From an uncultured Clostridia bacterium (GTDB taxonomy: Bacteria > Bacillota > Clostridia > TANB77 > CAG-508), in contig CALXRZ010000082.1 in the NCBI GenBank assembly GCA_944391015.1, positions 1-45,288 on the forward strand: a stretch of DNA of 45,288 nt, written 5' to 3'. The translations under genes and the position numbers were made by a program. Of the stretch, positions 27,129 to 38,087 are shown piece by piece. Positions within the stretch are counted from its first letter, which is position 1, and each line of letters begins with the position of its first letter. Under the pieces are notes generated by a model that saw only the letters and a program-made list of their open reading frames with translations, ran no database searches and was not told where the DNA came from.

Positions 27129-29003
27129 ATGGAATACGATGCTGGAAAATTTGACGTAGCAGTAATTGGAGCAGGACATGCAGGATGTGAAGCAGGACTT
27201 GCTGCCGCAAGATTAGGGTTTAAAACCTTAGTATTTTCAATAAGTCTTGAGGCAGTTGCTAATATGCCTTGCAACCCACACATAGGAGGAAGCTCAAAAG
27301 GACATTTAGTAAAAGAATTAGATAGTCTTGGAGGGGAGATGGGAAAAAACATAGATAAAGCATATACACAAATAAGAATGTTAAATACCTCAAAAGGACC
27401 TGCAGTTTATTCTTTAAGAGCGCAGGCAGATAGAAAAAAATATCAAGCAGAAATGAAGCATACATTAGAAAAACAAAAAAACTTATTTCTAAAGCAAGCA
27501 GAAATTGTTGATATAGGAGTAGAAGATAATAAAGTAAAATATGTTAAAACTAATATTGGCGCTGTATATTATGTTGATAGTGTTATTTTAGCTACAGGTA
27601 CATATTTAAAAGGAAAGATATTCATAGGAGAAACATCATTTGAGAGTGGACCAGATGGGGTTTTCCCAGCTAATAAGTTATCAGATATTTTGAAAAAATT
27701 AGGAATAAATTTAGTAAGATTTAAAACGGGAACACCTGCAAGGATAAATAAAAATAGTATAGATTTTTCTAAAATGGAAATACAAAATGGAGATGAAAAG
27801 CCACAAGCATTCTCATTCGAGGATAAACTTGATTCTAATGAAGAACAGCTACCTTGCTATTTAACATATACAAATCAAAAAACACACGATATTATTAGAG
27901 CAAATCTACATAGGTCTCCTTTATTTTCAGGGGTAATAGAGGGAACAGGACCAAGATATTGTCCTTCAATAGAGGATAAAGTTGTTAGATTTGCAGATAA
28001 AGAGAGACATCAAATATTTGTTGAACCTATAGGAAGAGATACAGACGAAATGTATATTCAAGGAATGAGTTCTTCACTTCCAGAAGATGTTCAAATAGCT
28101 ATGTATAGAACTGTGCCAGGACTTGAAAATGCTGAATTTACAAGGCCTGCATATGCTATAGAATATGATTGTATAGAGCCATCAGAATTGAAATTATCCT
28201 TAGAACATAAAAAAATAAGTGGAATGTTTTTTGCAGGCCAAATTAACGGAACATCAGGCTATGAAGAAGCCGCAGTACAAGGGTTAATGGCAGGCATAAA
28301 TGCAGCAAGAAAGCTACAAAACAAAGAACCTATAATACTAGATAGATCACAAGCATATATAGGTGTGCTAATTGATGATATTGTTACAAAAGGAACAAAT
28401 GAACCATATAGAATGATGACATCTAGAGCAGAATATAGGCTACTTTTAAGGCAAGATAATGCAGATTTAAGATTAACTGAAATAGGCCATAATATAGGTT
28501 TAATATCTGACGAGAGATATAAAAAATTTTTACATAAAAAAGAGCAAATTGAGCAAGAAATTGCTAGAATTAAAGCTACTGTAGTAAAACCTACAGAAAA
28601 AGTTAATAAATTTTTGGAAAAAAATAATACTTCTAAGATAACAAACGGAGTAAAACTAGCAGATTTATTAAAAAGAAGTGAGCTTTCATATGAAAAATTA
28701 GCAGAAATAGATGAAAATAGGCCATTATTAGATGATGAAGTTGCTGAAGAAGTAGAAATTCAAGTAAAATATGAGGGATATATAAAATTACAAGAAGAAC
28801 AAGTTGAAAAATTTAAGAAATTAGAACAAAAATTATTACCTGAAAATATAGATTATAAAAATATTAAGGGACTTAGACTAGAAGCAAGACAAAAATTGGA
28901 TAAGATAAAACCAAGCTCAATTGGCCAAGCGTCAAGGATATCAGGCGTTTCACCTGCTGATATATCAGTACTTTTAATTTATTTAGAGCAAATTAAACAT
29001 TAA
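27129..29003 (+). CDS. mnmG: tRNA uridine-5-carboxymethylaminomethyl modification enzyme MnmG
   Basis: 624 aa from the ATG at 27129 ([19 protein letters not shown]), chosen for AAGGAGG seven bases before; the ORF is open nine codons further upstream. FAD-binding [10 protein letters not shown] at about 14-23, [16 protein letters not shown] with conserved Cys, GTPARINK, and the second glycine-rich motif [18 protein letters not shown] at about 370. C-terminal helical region complete. Works with MnmE. Confidence 0.97.
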   Translation: MEYDAGKFDVAVIGAGHAGCEAGLAAARLGFKTLVFSISLEAVANMPCNPHIGGSSKGHLVKELDSLGGEMGKNIDKAYTQIRMLNTSKGPAVYSLRAQADRKKYQAEMKHTLEKQKNLFLKQAEIVDIGVEDNKVKYVKTNIGAVYYVDSVILATGTYLKGKIFIGETSFESGPDGVFPANKLSDILKKLGINLVRFKTGTPARINKNSIDFSKMEIQNGDEKPQAFSFEDKLDSNEEQLPCYLTYTNQKTHDIIRANLHRSPLFSGVIEGTGPRYCPSIEDKVVRFADKERHQIFVEPIGRDTDEMYIQGMSSSLPEDVQIAMYRTVPGLENAEFTRPAYAIEYDCIEPSELKLSLEHKKISGMFFAGQINGTSGYEEAAVQGLMAGINAARKLQNKEPIILDRSQAYIGVLIDDIVTKGTNEPYRMMTSRAEYRLLLRQDNADLRLTEIGHNIGLISDERYKKFLHKKEQIEQEIARIKATVVKPTEKVNKFLEKNNTSKITNGVKLADLLKRSELSYEKLAEIDENRPLLDDEVAEEVEIQVKYEGYIKLQEEQVEKFKKLEQKLLPENIDYKNIKGLRLEARQKLDKIKPSSIGQASRISGVSPADISVLLIYLEQIKH

Positions 29004-29103
29004 AATATTTGAAAATAATTAGCTCTAATATTGTAAGACTTTTTCTTTAATATTATCTATACAATAAAAATGAAAATATAAATAAAGGAGAAAAATTTAT
29101 AAA

Positions 29104-29820
29104 ATGGAATATAAAGAATTTGAACAAGAATTGATTGAAAATAGTAAAAAAATTAGTGAGAAAATCAGTAATAATCAGGCAGAAGCCTTTTATAAATATA
29201 TGTTATTATTACTAGAATGGAATCAAAAAATGAATTTAACAGCAATTACAGACGAAAAAGAAATAATTTATAAACACTTCATAGACAGTATTAGCATTAA
29301 CAAATATATTAAAGAAGCAAACAATGTTATGGATATCGGCACAGGAGCTGGGTTTCCTGGAATTCCACTAAAATTATTAAATAAAGATATAAATTTTGTA
29401 TTAGTTGATTCTTTAAATAAAAGAATAAGTTTCTTAGAAGAAATAAAAAAAGAATTAAAACTAGAAAAAATAGAACTAATACACGCTAGAGTAGAAGATT
29501 TAGCAAAAAATGAAGAATATAGAGAAAAAATAGACATAGTTGTGTCAAGAGCAGTAGCAAATTTAAGTACTTTACTAGAATATATGCTTCCATTTGTAAA
29601 AATTGGAGGTATGTGTATTTGTATGAAAGGACCAAATATAGAAGAAGAAATAGAAAAATCAAAAAATGCTTTGGAAGTTTTAGGTGGAAAAATAGAGAAC
29701 ATAGAGAAGCTAATCTTACCAGGAAATTTAGAAAGAAATATTATAATAGTAAAAAAAGTAAAGAAAACGTTAGAAAAATATCCAAGAAAAGCTGGAATAC
29801 CAGCAAAACAACCACTATAA
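29104..29820 (+). CDS. rsmG: 16S rRNA (guanine-527-N7)-methyltransferase RsmG
   Basis: 238 aa. WNQKMNLTAITDEKEIIYKHFIDS and the SAM-binding VMDIGTGAGFPGIPLKL at about 78-94, SRAVANLSTLLEY at about 143, and the typical C-terminal KYPRKAGIPAKQPL. Ends before a strong terminator, closing the rpmH-rsmG series. Confidence 0.96.
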   Translation: MEYKEFEQELIENSKKISEKISNNQAEAFYKYMLLLLEWNQKMNLTAITDEKEIIYKHFIDSISINKYIKEANNVMDIGTGAGFPGIPLKLLNKDINFVLVDSLNKRISFLEEIKKELKLEKIELIHARVEDLAKNEEYREKIDIVVSRAVANLSTLLEYMLPFVKIGGMCICMKGPNIEEEIEKSKNALEVLGGKIENIEKLILPGNLERNIIIVKKVKKTLEKYPRKAGIPAKQPL

Positions 29821-29830
29821 TAAGTAAAAA

Positions 29831-29868
29831 AATAAGAGAAAAAAGGGAAAATATTCTCTTATTTTTTT
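29831..29868 (+). terminator. terminator after rsmG
   Basis: AATAAGAGAA (29831-29840) pairs with TTCTCTTATT (29854-29863), 13-nt loop, T-run to 29868. Confidence 0.85.
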
Positions 29869-29913
29869 GGGCATAAAAATATAAAAAAATATTAAATATT
29901 TATCCTAAATTTA

Positions 29914-29942
29914 TTGACATCTTGCTAATTATTTTATATTAT
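29914..29942 (+). promoter_or_regulatory. parAB promoter
   Basis: Perfect TTGACA (29914-29919), 17-bp spacer, TATTAT (29937-29942), 28 bp before the parA start. Confidence 0.75.
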
Positions 29943-29970
29943 TTATATGCTAAGTTATAGGAGGTAAATA

Positions 29971-30762
29971 ATGGGTAAAGTTATTTCAGTTGCAAATCAA
30001 AAGGGTGGAGTTGGAAAGACTACAACCACAATCAATTTAAGTACTTTAATTGCTAAAAAAGGCAAAAAAGTTTTAATGATTGACGCTGATCCGCAAGGAA
30101 ATGCTTCTAGTGGAGTTGGCATAGATAGAGATGATATAGAATTATCTATATATGATGTGCTAATAGACGAAATAGAATTTGACAATGTTGTCAAAAAGAC
30201 AAACATAAAAAATTTAGAGATATGTCCGTCTAATATAAACCTTGCAGGAGCTGAGGTAGAGCTTGTTTCTGTAATGTCAAGAGAGCATAGATTAAAGGAA
30301 AAATTAGATAAAATTAAAGATAATTATGATTTTATTATAATAGATTGCCCACCTTCACTTGGGCTAATTACATTAAATGCTTTTACTGCATCAGACAGTG
30401 TTTTAATTCCTGTACAGTGTGAATATTATGCATTAGAGGGGTTAGGACAACTTTTAAACACTATAAATTTAGTAAAAAAACATCTCAACAAAAACCTTGA
30501 AATAGAGGGTGCACTTTTAACTATGTATGATGTTAGAACTAATTTATCAAATCAAGTTGTAAAAGAGGTAAAAAATTATTTTAATGATAAAGTGTATAAG
30601 AATGTTATACCAAGAAATGTTAAGCTAAGTGAAGCGCCAAGCTATGGAATGCCTATTAGCGTATATGACCCTAGGTCAAAAGGTGCTAAAAGTTATGAAA
30701 AATTTGTAAAAGAATTTCTAAAGAAGAATGAATCAGACTCAAAAGGGAAACACGCACTTTAA
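29971..30762 (+). CDS. parA: chromosome partitioning ATPase ParA/Soj
   Basis: 263 aa. Deviant Walker A KGGVGKTTT at residues about 11-19, DADPQGNASSGVG at about 40-52, and Walker B FIIIDCPPSLGL. RBS TAGGAGG. Soj-type ParA acts on the nucleoid with ParB and, in Bacillus, also on DnaA. 25 bp before parB in the same operon. Confidence 0.96.
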   Translation: MGKVISVANQKGGVGKTTTTINLSTLIAKKGKKVLMIDADPQGNASSGVGIDRDDIELSIYDVLIDEIEFDNVVKKTNIKNLEICPSNINLAGAEVELVSVMSREHRLKEKLDKIKDNYDFIIIDCPPSLGLITLNAFTASDSVLIPVQCEYYALEGLGQLLNTINLVKKHLNKNLEIEGALLTMYDVRTNLSNQVVKEVKNYFNDKVYKNVIPRNVKLSEAPSYGMPISVYDPRSKGAKSYEKFVKEFLKKNESDSKGKHAL

Positions 30763-30787
30763 ATAGAATTATTTTAGGAGGTTAGAG

Positions 30788-31639
30788 ATGAAAAAAACAG
30801 GTTTAGGAAAGGGTTTAGATGCCTTATTTGCAGACAATTTAATGTCAAATGAAGAAAATTTAGATGAATCAACAGAGAAAATACATAAAATAAAAGTAAT
30901 AGAAATTGAGCCTAATAGAGACCAACCTAGAAGAAACTTTGACGAAGAAGCACTAGATGAATTAGCTACATCAATAAAAACATATGGAGTATTACAACCT
31001 ATCATTGTAAATAAAAAGGATGACTATTACGAGATAGTTGCAGGAGAAAGACGTTGGAGAGCAGCAAAAAAAGCCGGATTATCAGAAATGCCTTGTATTA
31101 TAAAAGATGATATTACAGATAGGTCAAATAAGGAAATAGCATTGATAGAAAACTTACAAAGAGTTGATTTGAATCCTATAGATAAAGCAAAAGGATTAAA
31201 GGAACTTATTGATGACTATGGAATGACACAAAAAGAACTTGCAGATTCAATAGGAATAAGTAGGGGAAATATAGCAAATTCTATAAGAATTTTAAATATG
31301 GACCCTAGAGTTATAGAGCTTGCACAGGAAGGCAAACTTACAGAAGGTCATTGCAGAAACTTAGTAGTAATAGAAGATCCAGATAAGCAATATAAAGCTG
31401 CATTAAATATAATAGAAAAAGGGGAATCAGTACGAGATATAGAAAGAAAAGTAAAAAATTCGAAAACAATAGATAAAAAAGACCCTAGATTAGAAGCTAT
31501 TTATAGGGATATAGAAGACTCTTTCCAAGGTTTTTTTGGAACAAAAGTAAAATTAGATGCTAAGAAAAAGTCGGGAAAAATTATTATTCAATATTCTTCT
31601 TATGACGATTTAGAGAGAATATTGGGGCTTATAAAATAA
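30788..31639 (+). CDS. parB: chromosome partitioning protein ParB/Spo0J
   Basis: 283 aa. N-terminal GLGKGLDALF (ParA-stimulating), the CTP-binding region with RDQPRRNFDEEAL and GERRWRAAKKAGL at about 78-90, ENLQRVDLNPIDKA, then the helix-turn-helix MTQKELADSIGISRGNIANSIRIL at about 145-168. Binds parS sites and spreads; I saw no canonical parS in this window. Confidence 0.96.
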   Translation: MKKTGLGKGLDALFADNLMSNEENLDESTEKIHKIKVIEIEPNRDQPRRNFDEEALDELATSIKTYGVLQPIIVNKKDDYYEIVAGERRWRAAKKAGLSEMPCIIKDDITDRSNKEIALIENLQRVDLNPIDKAKGLKELIDDYGMTQKELADSIGISRGNIANSIRILNMDPRVIELAQEGKLTEGHCRNLVVIEDPDKQYKAALNIIEKGESVRDIERKVKNSKTIDKKDPRLEAIYRDIEDSFQGFFGTKVKLDAKKKSGKIIIQYSSYDDLERILGLIK

Positions 31640-31660
31640 TATGAAATATTAGAAAGGAAG

Positions 31661-31690
31661 GTAAAATATTGAAAAAATAAAATATTTTAC
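31661..31690 (+). other. perfect hairpin between parB and the DUF4446 gene
   Basis: GTAAAATATT (31661-31670) and AATATTTTAC (31681-31690) form a 10-bp perfect inverted repeat. There is no T-run, so an mRNA stability or processing signal is more likely than a terminator. Confidence 0.45.
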
Positions 31691-31701
31691 AGGGAAAAGT
31701 A

Positions 31702-32202
31702 GTGGAGATATTTTTTAACTTTTTAAAATCAGATATATTTATGTTAATCTTATTTATAATAGTAATTGTTTTGTCAGTACTATATATTACAAGCGTAATA
31801 AACCTTAAAAAATTAAGGACAAGCTATGCTAAATTTATGAATAAACTTGGAAATGGTAACAATGTAGAGGAATTGATACAAGGTTATATAAAAAAGGTTG
31901 AAATGGTTGAAGCGAGAAATGAAGAAATATATTCATATTGTAAAATACTTGATAGTAATTTGAAAAGATGTACGCAAAAAATTGGTATAGTTAGATATAA
32001 TGCTTTTAAGGATGTTGGAAGTGATTTAAGTTTTACGTTGGCAATTTTAGATGACTACAATAATGGAATCGTATTAAATGGCATATATGCACGCGATAGT
32101 TCAAACATTTATGCAAAACCAGTCGAAAACGGTACATCAAAATATATACTATCAGAAGAAGAAAAAGAAGCAATAAATAGGGCAATAAATAATAATAAAT
32201 AA
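31702..32202 (+). CDS. DUF4446 family protein
   Basis: 166 aa, GTG start with AGGGA upstream. One N-terminal membrane helix (about 10-32), a coiled region, then the conserved KIGIVRYNAFKDVGSDLSFTLAILDDYNNGIVLNGIYAR of DUF4446. The family is a common neighbour of parB in Clostridia; its function is not known. Ends the par operon. Confidence 0.85.
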   Translation: MEIFFNFLKSDIFMLILFIIVIVLSVLYITSVINLKKLRTSYAKFMNKLGNGNNVEELIQGYIKKVEMVEARNEEIYSYCKILDSNLKRCTQKIGIVRYNAFKDVGSDLSFTLAILDDYNNGIVLNGIYARDSSNIYAKPVENGTSKYILSEEEKEAINRAINNNK

Positions 32203-32216
32203 TTGTTTGGTTAAAG

Positions 32217-32262
32217 TACACATATATTAAAATGAAAATAAATTTTAATATATGTGTATTTT
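32217..32262 (+). terminator. terminator of the par operon
   Basis: 17-bp perfect inverted repeat (32217-32233 with 32242-32258) followed by TTTT. Confidence 0.8.
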
Positions 32263-32502
32263 CGAATCTAAATATTTATATGAGTAAAAATATTTAGAGT
32301 AAGAACATAAAATAGTAAAACTAATACAATTACAAGTATAAATCAAATTTAAGCCAAATTATTACATTATACACTATTGTATATTAAGAATAAAAATAAA
32401 ACGCTTAAAATCGAAAATAATAGTTATAAAAAGAAAAAATGAACAAGTAAAAATATACTAATAAGCTAAAATATTATTTATATTACTTTTATAAAATTTC
32501 TA
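32263..32502. other. AT-rich intergenic region before tRNA-Ser
   Basis: 240 bp, A-rich on the plus strand with no credible ORF. An inverted repeat CTAAATATTT / AAATATTTAG occurs at about 32268-32299. Nothing else identified. Confidence 0.4.
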
Positions 32503-32532
32503 TTGACAAATCAAGGCTAAATATGTTAATAT
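32503..32532 (+). promoter_or_regulatory. tRNA-Ser operon promoter
   Basis: Perfect TTGACA at 32503-32508 and TAATAT at 32527-32532 (18-bp spacer), about 32 bp before the first tRNA. Confidence 0.65.
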
Positions 32533-32564
32533 ATATACTGTTACTGAAATCAGTAGCGATAAAT

Positions 32565-32656
<92 letters not shown>

Positions 32657-32709
32657 AATCAATAGAAGTTAGAGATAGTAGTTAGTTTTTCTAACTTCTA
32701 TAATAATAT

Positions 32710-32800
32710 GGAGGCGTACCCAAGTGGTTGAAGGGGGCAGTTTGCTAAACTGCTAGGGTTCGTAAGGGCCGCGGAGGTTCAAATCCTCTCGCTTCCGCCA
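32710..32800 (+). tRNA. tRNA-Ser (GCU)
   Basis: 91 nt including CCA. Acceptor GGAGGCG/CGCTTCC, anticodon loop TTGCTAA (GCT), long variable arm, T-loop GGTTCAAATCC. Follows tRNA-Ser(UGA) by 53 bp. Confidence 0.93.
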
Positions 32801-32805
32801 TAATA

Positions 32806-32836
32806 AAAAAACTATAGAATTTCTTCTATAGTTTTT
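32806..32836. terminator. bidirectional terminator
   Basis: 13-bp perfect stem (32806-32818 with 32824-32836, AAAAACTATAGAA/TTCTATAGTTTTT), between the tRNA-Ser genes and the convergent phosphotransferase pseudogene, whose stop lies inside it. Confidence 0.8.
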
Positions 32837-33669
32837 ATTCGTATATACCGATTTTCCTCATATAATTTATATATGAATTATCAATATTTGACCATACTCT
32901 TATTTCATCATTTAAAAGCGGATAGTTTAATTGTTCATTTGATAATTGCTCATAACTACTAATTATTTCATCTTTAAAAGAATCAGGACATCTGCCTATA
33001 ATACGTGCAATATCAAAATATGGATTACCGAAACCGCCAAAACCAAAGTCGATTATAGCAGTAACGTGATTATTATCATCAAGCAATATATTACTTGAAT
33101 TTAAATCTCCGTGAACTAAAGTGTTGTGGTCTTTTTTCTTAAAATCTTCATATTTCCAGAATACTTTATCTTCTTGAGATACGTGAAGATTTAGTAATTC
33201 GTCCAAAAAATCAGTTAAATTTAAGCCAATATTAGTGATATCAAAAATCTCGTCTTCGTTATATTTTATGTGATGAAGCTGATACATAAATTTTGAAATT
33301 TCAGAAGCAATAACTTTTACTTCATCGGCAGATAAATCATTCATTTTATCTGCTAAAACAGTTCCTTCTATTTTTCTATGAATACTAAAAGGTCTCCCAT
33401 TATCATACGCAAGATTTAATTCTACAGTATTAAAATCCGTTTTACCATTTATAAATTTAGAAAATTCATAGTCTTTCACAATAGTCCTAATCCAAAAGTT
33501 ATCTCTTGGAAATCTAAAAAAATAATTCCCGTGAATTAGTTGCTACCTCAAAAACAATATTAGTCCAACCTGTAGAAATTGGTTTAATATTTAAAATATT
33601 TTTATCTGGTAAAGATTTTTCTATAATATCATTAAAATTGTCATCTAGTGAAAAATAATTTTTTATCAT
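32835..33669 (-). pseudogene. phosphotransferase (APH-type kinase) disrupted by a frameshift
   Basis: The long ORF covers 214 aa (32835-33479, internal start) with the kinase motifs LVHGDLNSSNILLDD (catalytic HGD...N) and IIDFGFGGFGNP (metal-binding DFG). Upstream, from an ATG at 33669 with AGGAG, another frame encodes MIKNYFSLDDNFNDII...STGWTNIVFEVATNS before a stop. Removing one base in TCACGGGAAT at about 33531 joins them as NSGNYFFRFPRDNFW into the long ORF, giving about 277 aa, the normal size of this aminoglycoside/choline-kinase-like family. The start is 11 bp after the stop of the P-loop gene, so the two form an operon. Substrate unknown. Confidence 0.75.
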
Positions 33670-33679
33670 ACGTAAACTC

Positions 33680-34234
33680 CTATTTATTTAATAATTTTTT
33701 TACTATATTTATAATTTGATTTTCTGATTCTTTATCATAATTGTTGTAAACGATGTAATCAAATTGTTTTCTTAAGTTCGCATCTGCCATAAAAGAATTG
33801 TAATGTTCGTCGATTTCTAAAAGTCTATTCTTTTCAACATTTGGTTTTAGATGTCGCTTCTTAGTTTGTTCTTTAGCCATTTCAATATCCTGTGGAAGTA
33901 TATATATTGAAGTTAAATTCGGACAAATGTTTCTAAAATTAAATATAGTACTATAGTGCAATTCAAATACAGTATTTTTATTTGAAAATAACGAATCTTT
34001 TGAATAAGCATATATATTTCCGAGCATATTAAAATCATAAGCTATTTTATTAGACTCTTTTAAATTATTTAATTCAGAGGGAGTAACAAAAATCTTATCT
34101 TCATTATTCTTCTCGCCGTTTCTTATTTCCCTGGTAGTAATTATTTTAATTTTTTCAAAACCAAGTTTTTCTACTATTTTATCTTTAAAATATGACTTTC
34201 CTACTCCAGTAACTCCTGCTAAGGCAAGTAGCAT
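33680..34234 (-). CDS. guanylate-kinase-like P-loop kinase
   Basis: 184 aa from the ATG at 34234, which has AAAAGGAGG upstream; the open frame to 34420 is not coding. It starts MLLALAGVTGVGKSYFKDK (Walker A GVTGVGKS), then ITTREIRNGEKNNEDKIFV as in the GMP-binding region of guanylate kinases, and TSIYILPQDIEMAKEQTKKR with the lid arginines. It is divergent from housekeeping Gmk, so the substrate could be another nucleotide or a small molecule. Followed by the frameshifted phosphotransferase gene in the same operon. Confidence 0.72.
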   Translation of the reverse strand: MLLALAGVTGVGKSYFKDKIVEKLGFEKIKIITTREIRNGEKNNEDKIFVTPSELNNLKESNKIAYDFNMLGNIYAYSKDSLFSNKNTVFELHYSTIFNFRNICPNLTSIYILPQDIEMAKEQTKKRHLKPNVEKNRLLEIDEHYNSFMADANLRKQFDYIVYNNYDKESENQIINIVKKLLNK

Positions 34235-34268
34235 AAAAAACCTCCTTTTCTTATAAGTATTAAATATT

Positions 34269-34319
34269 ATATCGTGAAATACTAAAAAATACAAGTTTAT
34301 ATATAATATTTCACGATAT
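34269..34319. promoter_or_regulatory. 13-bp inverted repeat upstream of the kinase gene
   Basis: ATATCGTGAAATA (34269-34281) and TATTTCACGATAT (34307-34319) are perfect inverted repeats 25 bp apart, 35 bp upstream of the kinase start. The spacer contains AT-rich promoter-like sequence. The layout suits a pair of operator half-sites or sites for a repressor; no regulator gene is nearby. Confidence 0.55.
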
Positions 34320-34325
34320 GGAAAG

Positions 34326-34510
34326 CTATTTTTCTTTTTCATTATTATATAGAATATCGTTTTTATCACAATTAAGAAAAGCGATTCTTTGAATTTTTGC
34401 CATATTATTTGTTGAATCAATTCTTATAAAATTTCTGTTTTACTACTAGCTTGTAAATACTTTTTTATATTAAAAAAGTCTGGTTCAACTAATAAACCTT
34501 TTTTATTCAT
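34326..34510 (-). pseudogene. short decayed coding remnant
   Basis: Starting at ATG 34510 (AGAGGAAAAAATT before it) a 28-codon frame encodes MNKKGLLVEPDFFNIKKYLQ and then stops. The +2 frame continues with RIDSTNNMAKIQRIAFLNCDK and stops at 34326. The composition is protein-like, unlike the DNA to the right. Probably the frameshifted N-terminal part of a lost gene; family not recognised. Confidence 0.35.
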
Positions 34511-34869
34511 AATTTTTTCCTCTCAATAAATATATAATATTATAATATCATAATATATATAAATTTACTAGGAAAACTAAATTAAAAAAATTATATAAAT
34601 ATAAAAAAATAAATATTAAATAAATAATCATATAAATAATTATATAAATAAAAAAATAAAGTTATTTTATTCAAATAAGAAAAAAATAAATATTAAAAAA
34701 TTATTTTATATAATTATAAAAATAGGAATAATATTATTTTATAAAAAAATAAATATTAAATAAAAAATTAAAAAAATAAAAATAAAATATTTTATATAAT
34801 AAAAAAATAATTAGAAGTTAAAAAAATTAAATGCATATCAAAGAAAACTATGATAAAAATTTAAAAATA

Positions 34870-35888
34870 TTACAATATAGTTACAATGTTATAGAAAGTA
34901 AGAAAGCCAAAAAGAGGAAGAAATAATTATACAAGATTGGAAAGAAATGGAAATAGATGCAAAAGTGTCAACATAATTGAGAGGATAAAAATTGCAAGAG
35001 AAACAACCAAAAAGACAAATAAAATGTTTAGAACATAGATTGAAATTGAGCAACTGGAAAAAAGTAAATAAAAAAATAAGAAAAAGTAAAGCTTAAAGTA
35101 ATGCGACACGAAAGAAAAATGAGATGAATAAAATCAAGAAAATACATCGGATAAAAGAAGAAAAGCAAAAATTAAGTAAAAGAAAAAATAAATATAAAGA
35201 AGTAAACATAAAGACAATTGTTTATAATATATAATTTAGCTCTAAAATGCTAAACGAAAAAAGCATTGAGTTGTAAAGCGCTAAGAGGAAGAGTGTTTTA
35301 CATTTAGACAAAAGATGCAATGAGATAAAGAGTAAGGGATAAAAAAATAATAGTAATTAAATTGTAATTTATAGTTATGAAAAATTTTAGCAAATGAAAT
35401 ATATGTTAAAGAAAAAAGTTTGACTAACATATGCTGAAAATAAAAATATATAAATAATTATAAATAATTATAGAGAGAGGTTAACTATTATAAAATAAAA
35501 AAAATAATTAAATAATTAAATTATTATAATTATAAAAAACAATATTAAAAATAAAAATAATACACTTTGTATTATATAAAAAATAATAAATAATTATATT
35601 GCTAAAATAAATTATTTCGTATAAATAAAAATAATAAAATATAATTATAAAATAAAGATAAAATTATTTTATTAAAATAATAAATAAATAATAATAAAAT
35701 ATAATTATAAAATAAAATAAAAATTACTATATTAAAATAAAAAAATAAATAATGAATTGTATTTATAAAAAAATATTAAATAAAAACAATTAAAAATCAA
35801 ACTAATATTTTATATAGTAAAAAAAGTAATAAAAACATAAAAAAAGAAATATACAGATGGAAAAAATATAATGAAAATTTTTATAATG
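34870..35888. repeat. array unit 1 (head I, tail A)
   Basis: TTACAA pair at 34870/34881, CAAAAAGACAAA 35008, CATCGG 35145, GTAAAC 35202, TTAGACAAA 35304. Tail contains GATGCAATGAGATAAAGAG and AAATTGTAATTTATAG. A/T linker from about 35500. Confidence 0.75.
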
Positions 35889-36990
35889 TTACAATATAGT
35901 TACAAGGCTATAGAAAGTAAGAAAGTAAAAAAGACAAAGAAATGATTGCATAAAAATGGAAGAATATGGTAATGAATACAAAAGCACCGACAGAAATAAG
36001 ATGGTAAAATTTGGAGTAAAGAAAGTCAAAAAGACAAACAAAAAACTTAAAACTTAAATTGAAATTAGGTAACAGGAAAGAAGTAAATAAAAAAATAAAA
36101 AAAAGTAAAGCTTAAAGAAAAGCGACGTGAAAGAAAATTGTGATGAATAAAATTAAGAAAACACATCGGATAAAAGAAGAAAAGCAAAAATTTAGTAGAG
36201 GGCTATCTATAAACAAATTAGTAAACATAAAAACAATGATTCATAACATATAATCTAATATTAAAAGTCAAGTTATAAAAAGTGGATAGGTATATATGGT
36301 TAAGATAAAGAATGTTTTTCAATTAGACAAAGAATATGAAACTATAAAAAGATATTACTCAATTACTATAATTGTTAAAGATGAAATAATAGATGTATTA
36401 TGATTCGGATAAAAAAAGTATAACTAGCCAAAAACGCAAAGAGAAAATTTATAACAAAGTGATAATGATATAATAGGCACAAAGAAAAAATAATCGTAAA
36501 AAATAATTAAAATAAATTTTGCAAAACAAAAATAAAATATTATTTTATATAAATAAAATAAATAATGAATATAAAAATAAGATTTATATATAAGTTGGGT
36601 ATAACAAAAAATATTTATTTTAAAAAAATAATCTTATATAAATTCATATAAATAAAAAATAATAAAATATAATTATAAAATAAAAATAAAATAACTTTAT
36701 CAAAATAAAAAATAAATTTTATTCATTAAAATAAAAAAATAATAATAAAATATAATAATAAAATAGAAATAAAAATTATTATATTAAAATAAAAAAAGAA
36801 TAAAAAATTATATTTGTAAAAAATAAAATATAAATTGAAATTATTTTTTTTAATTAAGAATAGATAAAAAATTTAAAGAAATTAAAATAAAAATAGAATG
36901 AAATATTTTATATAACAAAAAAATAAAATGGTTAAAAGTAAAATCATAGACGCAAATCAAAAAATGGTATAATGAAAAAATTTAATAATA
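35889..36990. repeat. array unit 2 (head I, tail B)
   Basis: Head at 35889, 12-mer 36027, CATCGG 36164, GTAAAC 36221, TTAGACAAA 36323. Tail B has AATTACTATAATTGTTAAAG and ACTAGCCAAAAACGCAAAG, shared with unit 5 and absent from units 1, 3 and 4. Confidence 0.75.
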
Positions 36991-38087
36991 TTACAATATG
37001 GTTACAAGATTATGGGGAGTATGAAAGTAAAATAAAAAGAACATAATTGAATATGAATGGAAATAAGTGGAAAAAAAGTACCGGAAAAGTTAAAACAAAA
37101 TTCGCAAGCAATATAATCAAAAAGACAAATAGAATTGACAGAACTTAAACTGAAAATGAGAGAACGGAAAAATTCAAATACGAAGATAAGAAGAAGTAAA
37201 CACTAAAGAAAAGAAATGTGAAAGAAAAACTAGATGAATAAAATTAAGAAAACGCATCGGATAAAAGACGAAAAGCAGAAATTAGGTAGAAGAAAAATTA
37301 AATATAAATAAGTAAACATAAATACAGCTACTTATAATACATAATTTACCCCTAAAAGACTAAATGCAAAAATGACTGAGTCGTAAAAAGATAAAAGAAA
37401 GAGCTTTTTACATTTAGACAAAAGGTGCAATGAGATAAAGAGTAAGGTGTAAAAAAATAATAGTAATCAAATTGTAATTTATAATTATGAAAAATTTTAG
37501 CAAATGAAATATAGATTAAAGAAAAAAAGTTTGACCAACATATGATGAGAATTAAAAAGACAAATAATTTTAGAGAGAGATTAGCAATTATAAAATATAT
37601 AAAATAATAAAAAAATAATTTCATAATTAAATAATAAAATTATTATAATTATAATAAATAATATTTAAAATAATTATAATAAAAATAATATGTTTTATAT
37701 TGTATAAAAAATAATAAATAATTATATAACTAAAATAAATTGTTTCACATAAATCAAAAAATTTAATAAAAAATATTTTATTAAAAAAAGAAATAAATAA
37801 TAAATTATATTTATTAAAATAAAAAAATAATTATATGAATAAAGAATAATAAAATATAATTATAAAATAGAAATAAAATTATTATATTAAAATAAAAAAA
37901 TGAATAAAGAATTATATTTATAAAAAAATAAATATTAAGGAAAAAATATTTTTATATAAATAAAAAAATTTAAAGAAAAAAATAAAAATAGAACAAAATA
38001 TTTTATATAGCAAAAAAAATAAAATAATTAAAGGTAAAAGAATAGATGCAAATCAAAAAAAAGATAAGGTGAAAAAATTTAATAATA
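36991..38087. repeat. array unit 3 (head II, tail A)
   Basis: Head at 36991 with GGGGAGTATGAAAGTAAAA, 12-mer 37118 (127 nt from the head instead of 138), CATCGG 37255, GTAAAC 37312, TTAGACAAA 37414. Confidence 0.75.

Noticed and set aside
34235..34420. N-terminal extension of the kinase gene
   Set aside because: It crosses the 13-bp inverted repeat and AT-rich upstream DNA, while the ATG at 34234 has a strong ribosome site and begins right at the P-loop strand.
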